Position numbers and translations under genes: made by a program. The notes beneath the pieces were generated by a model. The model did not search any database. It saw only the letters and a program-made list of their open reading frames with translations, and was not told the origin of the DNA. A DNA stretch of 64,000 nt from Chelatococcus sp. YT9 (GTDB lineage: Bacteria > Pseudomonadota > Alphaproteobacteria > Rhizobiales > Beijerinckiaceae), in NCBI RefSeq assembly GCF_018398315.1, contig NZ_JAHBRW010000001.1:3418501-3482500 (forward strand), written 5' to 3'. The number at the start of each line of letters is the position of its first letter. Within the stretch, counting starts at the first letter, position 1. Of this stretch, positions 40,338 through 48,449 are shown one piece after another.

Positions 40338-40399
40338 ATGCGCCTATATTGGCGCATGAGCCTGCGAACGTCCACGAAAAATGCGCATATATAGGCGCA
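40338..40399. promoter_or_regulatory. Two 18-bp palindromes controlling hicAB (and possibly the helicase gene)
   Basis: TGCGCCTATATTGGCGCA (40339-40356; flanking A and T extend it by one) and TGCGCATATATAGGCGCA (40382-40399) share arms with one mismatch and TA-rich centres. They lie between hicA and the divergent primase-helicase gene, the second 24 bases before its start. They fit a dimeric ribbon-helix-helix regulator, presumably HicB. Confidence 0.7.
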
Positions 40400-40422
40400 A
40401 AAAGATACGAAAAGGGCTCGCC

Positions 40423-41886
40423 ATGACCGACACTCCGCGGCGGACAGCCGACCTGATCGACAATGCTGAGGTCATTGATGACGAGTGCGAGATCGACGGC
40501 GAGGAAGAGACAGGGCAGAAAGGGGTAGAAAGCCATTCGGGCAATAAGCCGCCTCCCACGCCGCGTGCGCTCGGCTATGACATCGAGCGGATGAATGAGG
40601 AATTCGCCCTTGTTCTGATGGGCTCCAAGGCAGTCGTTTTTCTTGAGCAGCCAAATGCGCCAATCGAGGACGTGCAACGCGTCCTGACGCTCGATGCTCT
40701 GCGCGCATGGTTTGCCAATCGATGGACCGAGATCGTCTCTAACGACGGCAAGATCAAGGCGATTACCTGGGCGACGGCGTGGCTCTCCGACCGCAAGCGT
40801 CGCAGCTATCGCGGGATAGAATTTCATCCTGACAAGGATAACGCTCCGGGTACGAAAGATTATCTCAATCTCTGGTCCGGCTTCTCGGTCACACCCCGAA
40901 AAAAGAAGGACGGTTACGCGGTCCTGCGCGACCATATGCTCAATAACGTCTGCGACGGGAACGAGACGATCTTCCGGTGGCTTTTCGGATTCTTCGCGCA
41001 CATGTTGCAGCGACCGCGCGAGAGGCTAGGCGTGGCAATCGTGTTGCGCGGCCTCATGGGATCGGGCAAGACCAAACTCGGTGAGGTCATGGGCTCGCTG
41101 ATCCAGCGGCATTACTTCCTCGTTGATGACCCCCGCTATGTCACGGGGCAATTCAACGCTCATATGGCGACCTGTCTTTTGCTCCAGGCTGACGAGGCGG
41201 TCTGGGCGGGCGACAAGACAGCCGAAGGCAGGCTTAAAGGGCTGGTCACGTCGCCGATACAGCAGATCGAAGCGAAGGGAGTGGATCCTATCAGGCTGAA
41301 GAATTATCTGCGCCTGATTATGACCTCAAACAATGATTGGGTCGTGCCGGCTGGCAAGGATGAGCGACGATTTTGCGTGCTCGACATCAATCCGCGCTGT
41401 GCACAAAACCATGATTATTTTCGCGAGATGGATGCGGAGCTTGACAGCGGCGGCCGTGAGGCGCTGCTGTACGATCTCTTGCATTTCGACCTATCCTCGG
41501 TCGATTTACGCAAGATCCCCCGCACTTCAGCCTTGTTAGAGCAGAAGATCCGCTCGCTCGATTCGGTCGAAATGTGGTGGTTCGAACGTCTCATGTCGGG
41601 CACAAGTACGCGCGGTGGCGAGAGTTGGCTGCGCGTTATCCCTAAATCGGTGCTCGCTGATGACTATATTGCCGTCTCCGATCGCGTTGGTGTCAAGCGA
41701 AGAGCGGCTGACACGGAAGTCGGCATGAAGTTGGCAAAGCTTGTGCCAGGCATCATCACTGAGCGCAGTTCCTGGGACGGCGCAGACGGATCTCAGCGGC
41801 GGGTTTGGTGTTGGCGATTGCCTTCGGTCGAGGATTGTCGAGCCAGTTTCGAGGAAGCCCTGCAACAACGCGTGGACTGGCCGTGA
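40423..41886 (+). CDS. Phage primase-helicase ATPase (DUF5906-type, superfamily 3-like)
   Basis: 487 residues. Walker A GLMGSGKT is at 210-217, followed by a Walker-B-like LLLQADEAVWAG and the sensor LIMTSNNDWVVPAG. The N-terminal part lacks a recognisable primase active site, agreeing with the separate primase at 37909. Unwinds DNA at the phage origin; the repeat cluster right downstream is a candidate origin. ATG 40423 is used because the upstream frame passes through the operator. Confidence 0.85.
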   Translation: MTDTPRRTADLIDNAEVIDDECEIDGEEETGQKGVESHSGNKPPPTPRALGYDIERMNEEFALVLMGSKAVVFLEQPNAPIEDVQRVLTLDALRAWFANRWTEIVSNDGKIKAITWATAWLSDRKRRSYRGIEFHPDKDNAPGTKDYLNLWSGFSVTPRKKKDGYAVLRDHMLNNVCDGNETIFRWLFGFFAHMLQRPRERLGVAIVLRGLMGSGKTKLGEVMGSLIQRHYFLVDDPRYVTGQFNAHMATCLLLQADEAVWAGDKTAEGRLKGLVTSPIQQIEAKGVDPIRLKNYLRLIMTSNNDWVVPAGKDERRFCVLDINPRCAQNHDYFREMDAELDSGGREALLYDLLHFDLSSVDLRKIPRTSALLEQKIRSLDSVEMWWFERLMSGTSTRGGESWLRVIPKSVLADDYIAVSDRVGVKRRAADTEVGMKLAKLVPGIITERSSWDGADGSQRRVWCWRLPSVEDCRASFEEALQQRVDWP

Positions 41887-41938
41887 ACCTCGCCGCGAGA
41901 GAGACAGGGTGCTCGGGGTAGAAGCAGATTTCGTGAAG

Positions 41939-42220
41939 GTCCAACCTAGGTTGGACAGGATTGAGCAGGTTGGACAGGAATAGACGATATTTATCAATGT
42001 GTTGCCAACCTGTCCAACCTGTCCAACCCATTTCCTTACGTGCGCGCAGGCATGCGCGCGAGGCATGGCTAGCCGACGCTCCCTGTCTCGCGGGCTAATT
42101 TTCACAAACCTCAAAACCGGTTGGACAGGTTGGACAGGTTGGACAAAGCATTCGCGAGTAATGCTTTCAGGGTTGTCCAACCTTCTTCTTTTTACTTCTT
42201 AAGGTTGGACTGGTTGGACA
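41939..42220. repeat. Cluster of GGTTGGACA repeats, candidate phage origin or control region
   Basis: Nine exact copies of GGTTGGACA in either orientation plus one with a single change. Plus: 41949, 41968, three head-to-tail at 42119, 42128 and 42137, 42212, and the variant at 42203. Minus (TGTCCAACC): 42011, 42020, 42174. The first forms the 18-bp palindrome GTCCAACCTAGGTTGGAC (41939-41956). A hairpin AAAGCATT / AATGCTTT (42145-42152 with 42160-42167) lies inside. No gene is supported here. Confidence 0.8.
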
Positions 42221-42234
42221 GCGGAGATCGGTCG

Positions 42235-43095
42235 ATGACAAAGCGAACCATGGATATCGAGGCTGTGCTGCGTTGGGCCTATCAGGATGAACTTCCCAAA
42301 GCCGTGCTGGGTGATGACCGGCAGTTCCCGGATGGAGTGCGGTCGGGATGGGCCGGCATTGCGAGCTATGCGCAGCTGCTCACCCTGATCGACTATAACG
42401 CCTATGGCGTCTTGCCTGACCTCGCCGCAGTCGGCGAGCCGCACCCGGACGCCTTACGTGTGGCGGATGCCGTCGAGGCGCTGGTGTCGTGCTCTGTGGC
42501 GATCCCCGATGGATGGTCGCCGTTGGCCGACATGGGCGACCTCGGCGCCGAGGGTGACCGCGTTGTCGAGATCGCGGCGCTATGGGCGCAGGCACGGGCA
42601 TCTGCCTCGGCTCTGGTCGTGACCCGGGCGATCCTCGGAGGGGAGCCCTGTTGGCAGGGCGACGTGCCGGAACGCAAGGTGCGGTGCGGTGCGAACGGCC
42701 GTCCGATGTGGTTTCGCAAGTCGCTCGTCATGATCAGCGAGGGAGACCCGGCACTCGGGATCGAGCCGGAATATGTGGAAGCGGTCGTTGATGGCTTCAA
42801 CGCGAAGCGGCGGCGTCCGTATGCTGATGCCTATCAGGAAACGTTTCTCGATCCAGATCCTCAGCCGCTTGCCATATCGCGGGCGGAATATGAGATCTGG
42901 CACGCGGCACTGCGGCTCCTCTTCGATTCGCTCGTGGGTACGCTCGGAAGCATAGAGGTGACGCCATCTCGTCGATCAGCGCGCCCCTGGGAGCCATCCA
43001 GCGCTCGCGACGTAACGGCCCGCCCGCAGATTTTTTCCGTTGATTCGGTAGGCGTTGTAGCGACCTCCGAAAGAAAGTTTCCTTGCGTGGCTTGA
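42235..43095 (+). CDS. Uncharacterised phage protein
   Basis: 286 residues from ATG 42235, with GGAG 8 bases before it. Helical and acidic in the first half (VLRWAYQDELPKAV), with a Tyr/Phe-rich later part (YADAYQETFLDPDPQPL, WHAALRLLFDSL). Similar proteins sit between replication and packaging genes in alphaproteobacterial phages. Function not known. A strong terminator follows, so it ends the rightward early operon. Confidence 0.75.
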   Translation: MTKRTMDIEAVLRWAYQDELPKAVLGDDRQFPDGVRSGWAGIASYAQLLTLIDYNAYGVLPDLAAVGEPHPDALRVADAVEALVSCSVAIPDGWSPLADMGDLGAEGDRVVEIAALWAQARASASALVVTRAILGGEPCWQGDVPERKVRCGANGRPMWFRKSLVMISEGDPALGIEPEYVEAVVDGFNAKRRRPYADAYQETFLDPDPQPLAISRAEYEIWHAALRLLFDSLVGTLGSIEVTPSRRSARPWEPSSARDVTARPQIFSVDSVGVVATSERKFPCVA

Positions 43096-43145
43096 CGTGC
43101 GACTGGAACTTGACTCAATACTTGTCACGCTGAAAAAGATCAGAG

Positions 43146-43175
43146 AAACCCGGTGCCGAACGCGCCGGGTTTTTT
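43146..43175 (+). terminator. Terminator at the early/late boundary
   Basis: Stem AAACCCGG / CCGGGTTT with an 11-base loop, followed by a run of T (43170-43175). It separates the early rightward genes from the packaging genes. Confidence 0.85.
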
Positions 43176-43200
43176 CGTTCTCGCAGGAGGTGGTGATGTA

Positions 43201-43551
43201 ATGCCGTCTCGCCCGCAAGTCTTTCGGCCATCAACCTACAAGGGCAAACAGCAGCGCGACCGCGAGCACGATGCCAAGCGCAGAGACGAGAAGCCATGGC
43301 GCGCTTGGTACAAGACGGCGGCATGGCAGGCCGCCCGCAATGCCCAGCTCAACAGCCAGCCGTTGTGCGAGCGCTGCCTGCCGAGGGATGAGATCGTGCC
43401 CGCCACCGTCGTGAACCATCGCCGCGCGCATCAGGGTGACTGGTCGCTGTTCATCGACCCGAGCAACCATGAGAGCGTCTGCAAGCCCTGCCACGACGGT
43501 GAAATTCAGCGCGAGGAGCGGCGATGTCTCCGATCGTCCGCCACCACCTAA
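43201..43551 (+). CDS. HNH endonuclease next to terminase
   Basis: 116 residues. C-x2-C zinc knuckle (CERC), VVNHRRAHQGDW, then HESVCKPCHDG: the HNH phage packaging nuclease pattern. Such HNH proteins work with terminase in cos-type DNA packaging. Ribosome site GGAGG is upstream of ATG 43201. The stop overlaps the opposite DUF2188 gene. Confidence 0.92.
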   Translation: MPSRPQVFRPSTYKGKQQRDREHDAKRRDEKPWRAWYKTAAWQAARNAQLNSQPLCERCLPRDEIVPATVVNHRRAHQGDWSLFIDPSNHESVCKPCHDGEIQREERRCLRSSATT

Positions 43552-43781
43552 CCCGGCGGCGGATAGAGATCATTCCCGTAAGTCCACTCAGTCCGGAAGC
43601 GATTGTTCTGCCCTTGGACTAGGACCTGTGCGTCGTGGCCATTCTTTCCAGACACGTGAGCCGCATCGACCGCACTGCGGATAGCTTCCCTCTGTGTCCT
43701 ATAAGGGCCGTAATGCTTGCCCTCGAAGCTGACTTTCCATTCACCCTGATGGAGAACGACGAAGTACTGAGCTCGAGCCAT
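43548..43781 (-). CDS. DUF2188 protein (reverse-oriented, possible moron)
   Basis: 77 residues. YFVVLHQGEWKVSFEGKHYGPYRTQREAIRSAVDAAH, then DAQVLVQGQNNRFRTEWTYGND, is DUF2188. ATG 43781 follows a G-rich ribosome site (GAGAGAGGGGGGG). Oriented against the late genes between HNH and terminase, so independently transcribed. Role unknown. Confidence 0.8.
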   Translation of the reverse strand: MARAQYFVVLHQGEWKVSFEGKHYGPYRTQREAIRSAVDAAHVSGKNGHDAQVLVQGQNNRFRTEWTYGNDLYPPPG

Positions 43782-43938
43782 TTCCCCCCCCTCTCTCATT
43801 CCCGGCGGCAATATTACCACAAACAGCCGCAACGTCAGGGGGGGCATCAAAAGTCTGGGTGCCTCGACATCCGGACCGGCGCCCTAGTCACACGCATCTC
43901 GTCGCAGGTTTCCGAAAACTTTTTTGTGAGAGGCACTT

Positions 43939-44493
43939 ATGGCGCGTAGAGGACCGAAGCCCGAGCCCGCGAGCGTGAAGCTTGCCAAGGGCAATTCGGG
44001 TCGGCGTCCTATTGGCGCTGACCCTGTCATCATCGACGACAGCGGCGCCAATGTCGCGCCGCCGGCATGGCTGAAGGGCGATGCGCTTGCGACCTGGCAG
44101 AGGACGGCGCCGCGCGTCGCTTCGATGAAGCTTCTCGGGCCGCTCGATGCCGAGCCCTTCGCGCGGTACTGCCAGAATTTCGCCCGGTGGGTGAAAATGC
44201 AGAAGATCCTCGACAAGGATGGGGAGTTTTACGAGAGCGAGAGCCAGCACGGCAAGTTGAAGCGGATCGAGCCCGCCTTCGCGATCGCCGATCGGCTCGA
44301 AAAGCACCTGGCGTCGGCGGAAGATCGCTTCGGCCTCAACCCGGCCGAACGGCAGCGGATCTTCGCGGCGCGCGCCGCGACGGGCGCGCCGGGCGATCTC
44401 TTCGATCGTCCGAGCTCACCGCAGAAGCCGGCCGATCAGGCGGACGGCGAGCCCGCGCCGAAGTCGAAATCGGCGATCGGATACCTGCAGTAA
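43939..44493 (+). CDS. Terminase small subunit, P27 family
   Basis: 184 residues, starting RRGPKPEPASVKLAKGNSGRRP, the P27 family hallmark. Recognises the phage packaging site and loads the large subunit. The 157-base region between this gene and DUF2188 is a reasonable place for the cos site, but no cos motif was recognised. Confidence 0.93.
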   Translation: MARRGPKPEPASVKLAKGNSGRRPIGADPVIIDDSGANVAPPAWLKGDALATWQRTAPRVASMKLLGPLDAEPFARYCQNFARWVKMQKILDKDGEFYESESQHGKLKRIEPAFAIADRLEKHLASAEDRFGLNPAERQRIFAARAATGAPGDLFDRPSSPQKPADQADGEPAPKSKSAIGYLQ

Positions 44494-44496
44494 GTC

Positions 44497-46227
44497 ATGG
44501 CGGTGCAAAGCGGGCCGGCGCGACGGGCTAAACCCCGATCGCGGCCGGCGGGCGTTCATCCTGGTGCGATCTGGGACAGCCGGGCGCGTGCGTGGAAGGA
44601 CGGCAACTATTGGTTCGATGAGCGCGCCGCGGCGTCAGCGGCCGCATTCTTCGCGGACCATATCTGCCTGACCGAGGGTGAATGGGCCGGTCGGCCCTTC
44701 GTCCTGGAGCCGTGGCAGGAGAACGACATCATCCGCCCGCTATTCGGGTGGAAGCGTGAAGACGGCTTGCGGCGATATCGTCGCTGTTATGTCTGGGTGC
44801 CGCGCAAGAACGGCAAGACCGAGCTCGCCGCCGGTATCGCCTTGCTCTTGCTCCTGGGTGACAGCGAGCAGGCTGGCCAAGTGTTCTCGATCGCCACCGA
44901 CAAGGATCAGGCCCGGATCGTCTTTGACAAGGCGACCGCCATGGTCGGCAAGTCGCAAACCCTGTCGGCGGATCTCGTCTGCCTGAAGCCGTCGATCTAC
45001 TGCCCGGCGTTGAACGCGTCCTTCAAGCCGCTGTCGGGCAAGCCTGGCGGCAAACATGGGCTCTCGGCGTCGGGTCTGATCGGTGACGAGATCCATGAAT
45101 GGGTATCGGGTGAACTCTATCAGTTCATCCACGATTCGGAGGCGGCCAGGCGCCAGCCTTTGGAATTCTTGATCTCGACGGCCGGCAAGAAAGGCGGCTA
45201 CGGCGAGGAGGTCTGGGAGGAGTGCCAAAAGATCCTCGACGGCACGATCGACGATCCAGAGACGCTTGTGGTGGTCTATGCCGCTGACCCGGAGGATGAT
45301 TGGACGAAGCCGGAAGTCTGGGCGAAGGCCAATCCAAACCTTGGCGTCTCGAAAAAGCTCGACACCCTGGCGGCGGATGCGCGGCGCGCGCAGCAGCTGC
45401 CGCGCCTGGAGAACGACTTCAAGCGCTATCATCTCAATCTGTGGACCGAGCAGGCGGTCCGGTGGTTGCCGATCGATGCCCTCGATGACGATGGCAATCG
45501 CTTTGGCTGGGATCATTGCGTCGGCCCGATCGATTGGAAGGATCTCGACGCCAGGCTCATCGGCAAGCGCTGTTTCGGCGGCCTCGATCTGTCGTCGACC
45601 ACCGATCTTTCCGCACTCGTGTGGTGGTTCCCAATACAGGAAGGCCTCGACGCGCCCGTTGTCCTCGTCCGGTTCTTCAAGCCGAAGGATCTGATCAAGG
45701 CTCACAGCGCCCGCGACAAGCTGCCTTATGACCGCTGGGTCAAAGAAGGTGCGCTGTTGGCGACGCCGGGCAATGTCGTCGATTACGCCTTCATCCAGGA
45801 TCAGATCTACCGCGATGCCGAGCGTTACCGCATCGCCTTCCTGGGAGACCAACGCCGCGAGACCGGGCAAGGCGGCCTCGCCATCGACCGTTGGAACGCC
45901 ACCGAGACGACGGTGAAGCTCGAGCAGGAGGGCTTACCGGTTGTGATGTTCGGCCAGGGCTTCGCCTCGATGGCCGCGCCGACGAAGGAGCTTGAGCGTC
46001 TCGTTTTGTGCAATGGCTTCCATCATGGCGGGCACCCGGTCTTACGACGCCATGCCCAGGTGGTCGCGGTAGAGACAGATCCGGCCGGTAACATCAAGCC
46101 GGCCAAGAACAAGTCGACAGAGCGCATAGACGGCATCGTCGCGCTCTGCATGGCAATCGGCATCGCGGCGAAAGACACGGGCGATTTTCGCTCGGTCTAT
46201 GAGTCGCGCGGCATCCGGATGGTGTGA
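44497..46227 (+). CDS. Terminase large subunit (HK97-like, Terminase_1)
   Basis: 576 residues. ATPase: deviant Walker A VPRKNGKT (101-108), Walker B LIGDEIHEW with D197-E198. Nuclease domain begins around FGGLDLSSTTDLSALVWW (about 360-380), with further acidic residues near the C-terminus (STERIDGIVALCMA). It pumps DNA into the procapsid and cuts the concatemer. Three bases after terminase small subunit. Confidence 0.96.
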   Translation: MAVQSGPARRAKPRSRPAGVHPGAIWDSRARAWKDGNYWFDERAAASAAAFFADHICLTEGEWAGRPFVLEPWQENDIIRPLFGWKREDGLRRYRRCYVWVPRKNGKTELAAGIALLLLLGDSEQAGQVFSIATDKDQARIVFDKATAMVGKSQTLSADLVCLKPSIYCPALNASFKPLSGKPGGKHGLSASGLIGDEIHEWVSGELYQFIHDSEAARRQPLEFLISTAGKKGGYGEEVWEECQKILDGTIDDPETLVVVYAADPEDDWTKPEVWAKANPNLGVSKKLDTLAADARRAQQLPRLENDFKRYHLNLWTEQAVRWLPIDALDDDGNRFGWDHCVGPIDWKDLDARLIGKRCFGGLDLSSTTDLSALVWWFPIQEGLDAPVVLVRFFKPKDLIKAHSARDKLPYDRWVKEGALLATPGNVVDYAFIQDQIYRDAERYRIAFLGDQRRETGQGGLAIDRWNATETTVKLEQEGLPVVMFGQGFASMAAPTKELERLVLCNGFHHGGHPVLRRHAQVVAVETDPAGNIKPAKNKSTERIDGIVALCMAIGIAAKDTGDFRSVYESRGIRMV

Positions 46228-46233
46228 GGACGG

Positions 46234-47574
46234 ATGGGGATTCTCGACTTCTTCCGCCCGCAGACCGCGGCGCCGACGCCGCGCCCGCAGGGCTCGGCCA
46301 TCCCGGCTGAAGGTGGCACCTGGCTGTCGCTGGACGATCCGCGCCTGATCGAATGGCTGCGGATGGGCGACGTCTCGTCGACGGGCATCACGGTGAACGT
46401 CGACAAGGCCCTGAAAAACCCGGCTATGTTCCGGGCTGTCAGCCTGATCAGCTTTTCCATCGGTATGCTGCCGTTGCAGCTGATCGATGATGACACGAAG
46501 GAGAAGGCGACAGAGCACCCGCTCTATCGCATCCTCCATCGCCGCCCGAACGGCTGGCAGTCGGCTTTCGACTTCCGCACGCTGATGCAGCTGCGCGCCT
46601 TGTTGAAGGGCAACGGCTATGCCCTTGCGGTGCGGTCGACGGACGTCCGCACCGGCCGGCCGAAGATTTCGCAGTTGGTGCCGCTCGATCCCGATCGTGT
46701 TCACCCGCGCCAGCTCGATGATTGGTCCGTTGTCTATAAATATCAGCCGGCGAATGGGGCGGCGCGCGAGTATAAATCGCGGGACATCCTGCATCTGCGC
46801 GGGCTGTCGCTCGATGGCATCCGCGGCATCTCGCTCGTCAAGCAGGCGGCCGAGTCGATCGGACTGGCACTCGCGGCCGAATTGGCAGCGGGCAGGCTCT
46901 TCAAGAACGGCTCTTTCGTCGGCGGCGCCCTCACGCATCCCGCGCAGCTGTCGGATGACGCCTTCGAACGGCTGAAAAGTAGCCTCGCCGAAAAGGAAGG
47001 TGCGGAGAACGCGGGCAAAAACCTCATCCTCGAGGAGGGGATGAAATATGAGCCCTATGCGCAGAACGCACGTGATGCCCAGCTCGCTGACATCCGCAAG
47101 ATGCAGGTTGAGGAAATCGGCCGCATCACTGGCGTTCCGCGCCCGCTGCTAATGGTGGACGAGACCTCCTGGGGCTCCGGGATCGAGGCCCTTGGCCGGT
47201 TCTTTGTCCAATTCGCGCTGGGGCCGTGGTTTGAGGCCTGGCAGCAGGCTATTGAGCGGACCCTGCTCGATGGCGACGGTGAAGATCGCTATTCGGCGAA
47301 GTTCAACGCCGGCGCCTTGCTGCGCGGTTCGATCCAGCATCAGGCCGATTTCTTCGCCAAGGCCCTCGGCTCCGGCGGTGCGCCGGCCTGGATGACGGCC
47401 AATGAGGTGCGCGATGTCCTCGACATGCCGCGCCGGCCGGATGGCGACACGCTGAATCCGGGCTCGATGGGGCATAACGGCGGCCCGCCGCTCGACGACG
47501 ACACGACCGATCCTGACGACAAGGCTGCGTCCGGGACATCTCGAAAGGCCAATGACGATGACGACGATGCATAA
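46234..47574 (+). CDS. Portal protein, HK97 family
   Basis: 446 residues. NPAMFRAVSLISFSIGMLPLQL, then HPLYRILHRRPNGWQSAFDFRTLMQLRALLKGNGYAL and the central QLADIRKMQVEEIGRITGVPRPLLM region are diagnostic for HK97-type portals. It forms the dodecameric DNA gate. The last 23 bases overlap the protease start. Confidence 0.95.
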   Translation: MGILDFFRPQTAAPTPRPQGSAIPAEGGTWLSLDDPRLIEWLRMGDVSSTGITVNVDKALKNPAMFRAVSLISFSIGMLPLQLIDDDTKEKATEHPLYRILHRRPNGWQSAFDFRTLMQLRALLKGNGYALAVRSTDVRTGRPKISQLVPLDPDRVHPRQLDDWSVVYKYQPANGAAREYKSRDILHLRGLSLDGIRGISLVKQAAESIGLALAAELAAGRLFKNGSFVGGALTHPAQLSDDAFERLKSSLAEKEGAENAGKNLILEEGMKYEPYAQNARDAQLADIRKMQVEEIGRITGVPRPLLMVDETSWGSGIEALGRFFVQFALGPWFEAWQQAIERTLLDGDGEDRYSAKFNAGALLRGSIQHQADFFAKALGSGGAPAWMTANEVRDVLDMPRRPDGDTLNPGSMGHNGGPPLDDDTTDPDDKAASGTSRKANDDDDDA

Positions 47575-48439
47575 GCGATATCGTTTATTCGCCAAAGCGC
47601 GGCCAGGCGCCATGCCCTTGCCGGTGCGCCAGGACGTGCATGCCTTCACCATGCCGCAGGTCTTCGATCGCTGGTCGGCGGACGCGGCCGGGGTGCGCGC
47701 CCTCGAAAAGGGCGACAACGTCATCGCGATCTTTGACACGATCGGCGAGGACTATTGGTCCGGCGGCGGTGTCACGGCGAAGAAGATCGCCGCGCAGCTG
47801 CGGGCGATCGGCGACCGCCCGATCGAGGTGCAGGTGAATTCGCCGGGCGGCGACATGTTCGAAGGCATCGCCATCTACAACGTCCTGCGCGAGCACCCGC
47901 AGGATATCACCGTCAAGGTGATGGGCATGGCGGCCTCGGCCGCCTCGATCATCGCCATGGCTGGCAATCGCGTCGAGATCGGCGCGGCATCCTTTATCAT
48001 GATCCACAATTGCTGGGTGATGGCGATTGGCAACCGCCACGATATGGCCGAGACGGCAGAGTGGCTTGAGCCCTTCGATCAGGCGATGGTCGATCTCTAC
48101 GCCGCGCGTACCGGCCAGAAGGCGACCGATATCGCCAAGTGGATGGATGCCGAAACCTTTATGTCGGGATCCCAGGCAATTGAGCGCGGGTTTGCCGATG
48201 CGCTCTTGCCGGCAGACGTCATGACGACAGATGGCGATGCCCAGGCCCGCGATCGCGAGATCAACGACCTCCGCGCCATGGAATTGCAGCTCGTTTCCGC
48301 GGGCATGACGCGTTCGGACGCGCGCGCTCGCATCAACAAGATCAAGGGCACGCCAGGCGCTGCCCTCGATACCGCCACGCCGGGCGCTGGCGAAGATTGG
48401 TCCGGCCTCGTCGGACTGCTCGACACCCTTCGCAAATAG
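47552..48439 (+). CDS. Head maturation protease (ClpP/S49-type)
   Basis: 295 residues. VNSPGG at 95-100, nucleophile Ser129 in GMAASAAS, and His152 in MIHNCW identify a ClpP-like serine protease that trims capsid protein during head assembly. The acidic C-terminal tail is typical. Alternative ATGs at 47558 and 47567 exist. Lies between portal and capsid genes as in HK97-type phages. Confidence 0.93.
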   Translation: MTMTTMHKRYRLFAKARPGAMPLPVRQDVHAFTMPQVFDRWSADAAGVRALEKGDNVIAIFDTIGEDYWSGGGVTAKKIAAQLRAIGDRPIEVQVNSPGGDMFEGIAIYNVLREHPQDITVKVMGMAASAASIIAMAGNRVEIGAASFIMIHNCWVMAIGNRHDMAETAEWLEPFDQAMVDLYAARTGQKATDIAKWMDAETFMSGSQAIERGFADALLPADVMTTDGDAQARDREINDLRAMELQLVSAGMTRSDARARINKIKGTPGAALDTATPGAGEDWSGLVGLLDTLRK

Positions 48440-48449
48440 GACATCCTCC

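Noticed and set aside
41939-42220. Possible CRISPR array
   Set aside because: Repeats are only 9 bases, occur in both orientations and with irregular spacing, and no cas genes are present.
43782-43938. A defined cos site before the terminase genes
   Set aside because: The HNH-terminase arrangement makes cos packaging likely, but no specific cos sequence can be recognised without the virion ends or a circular junction.
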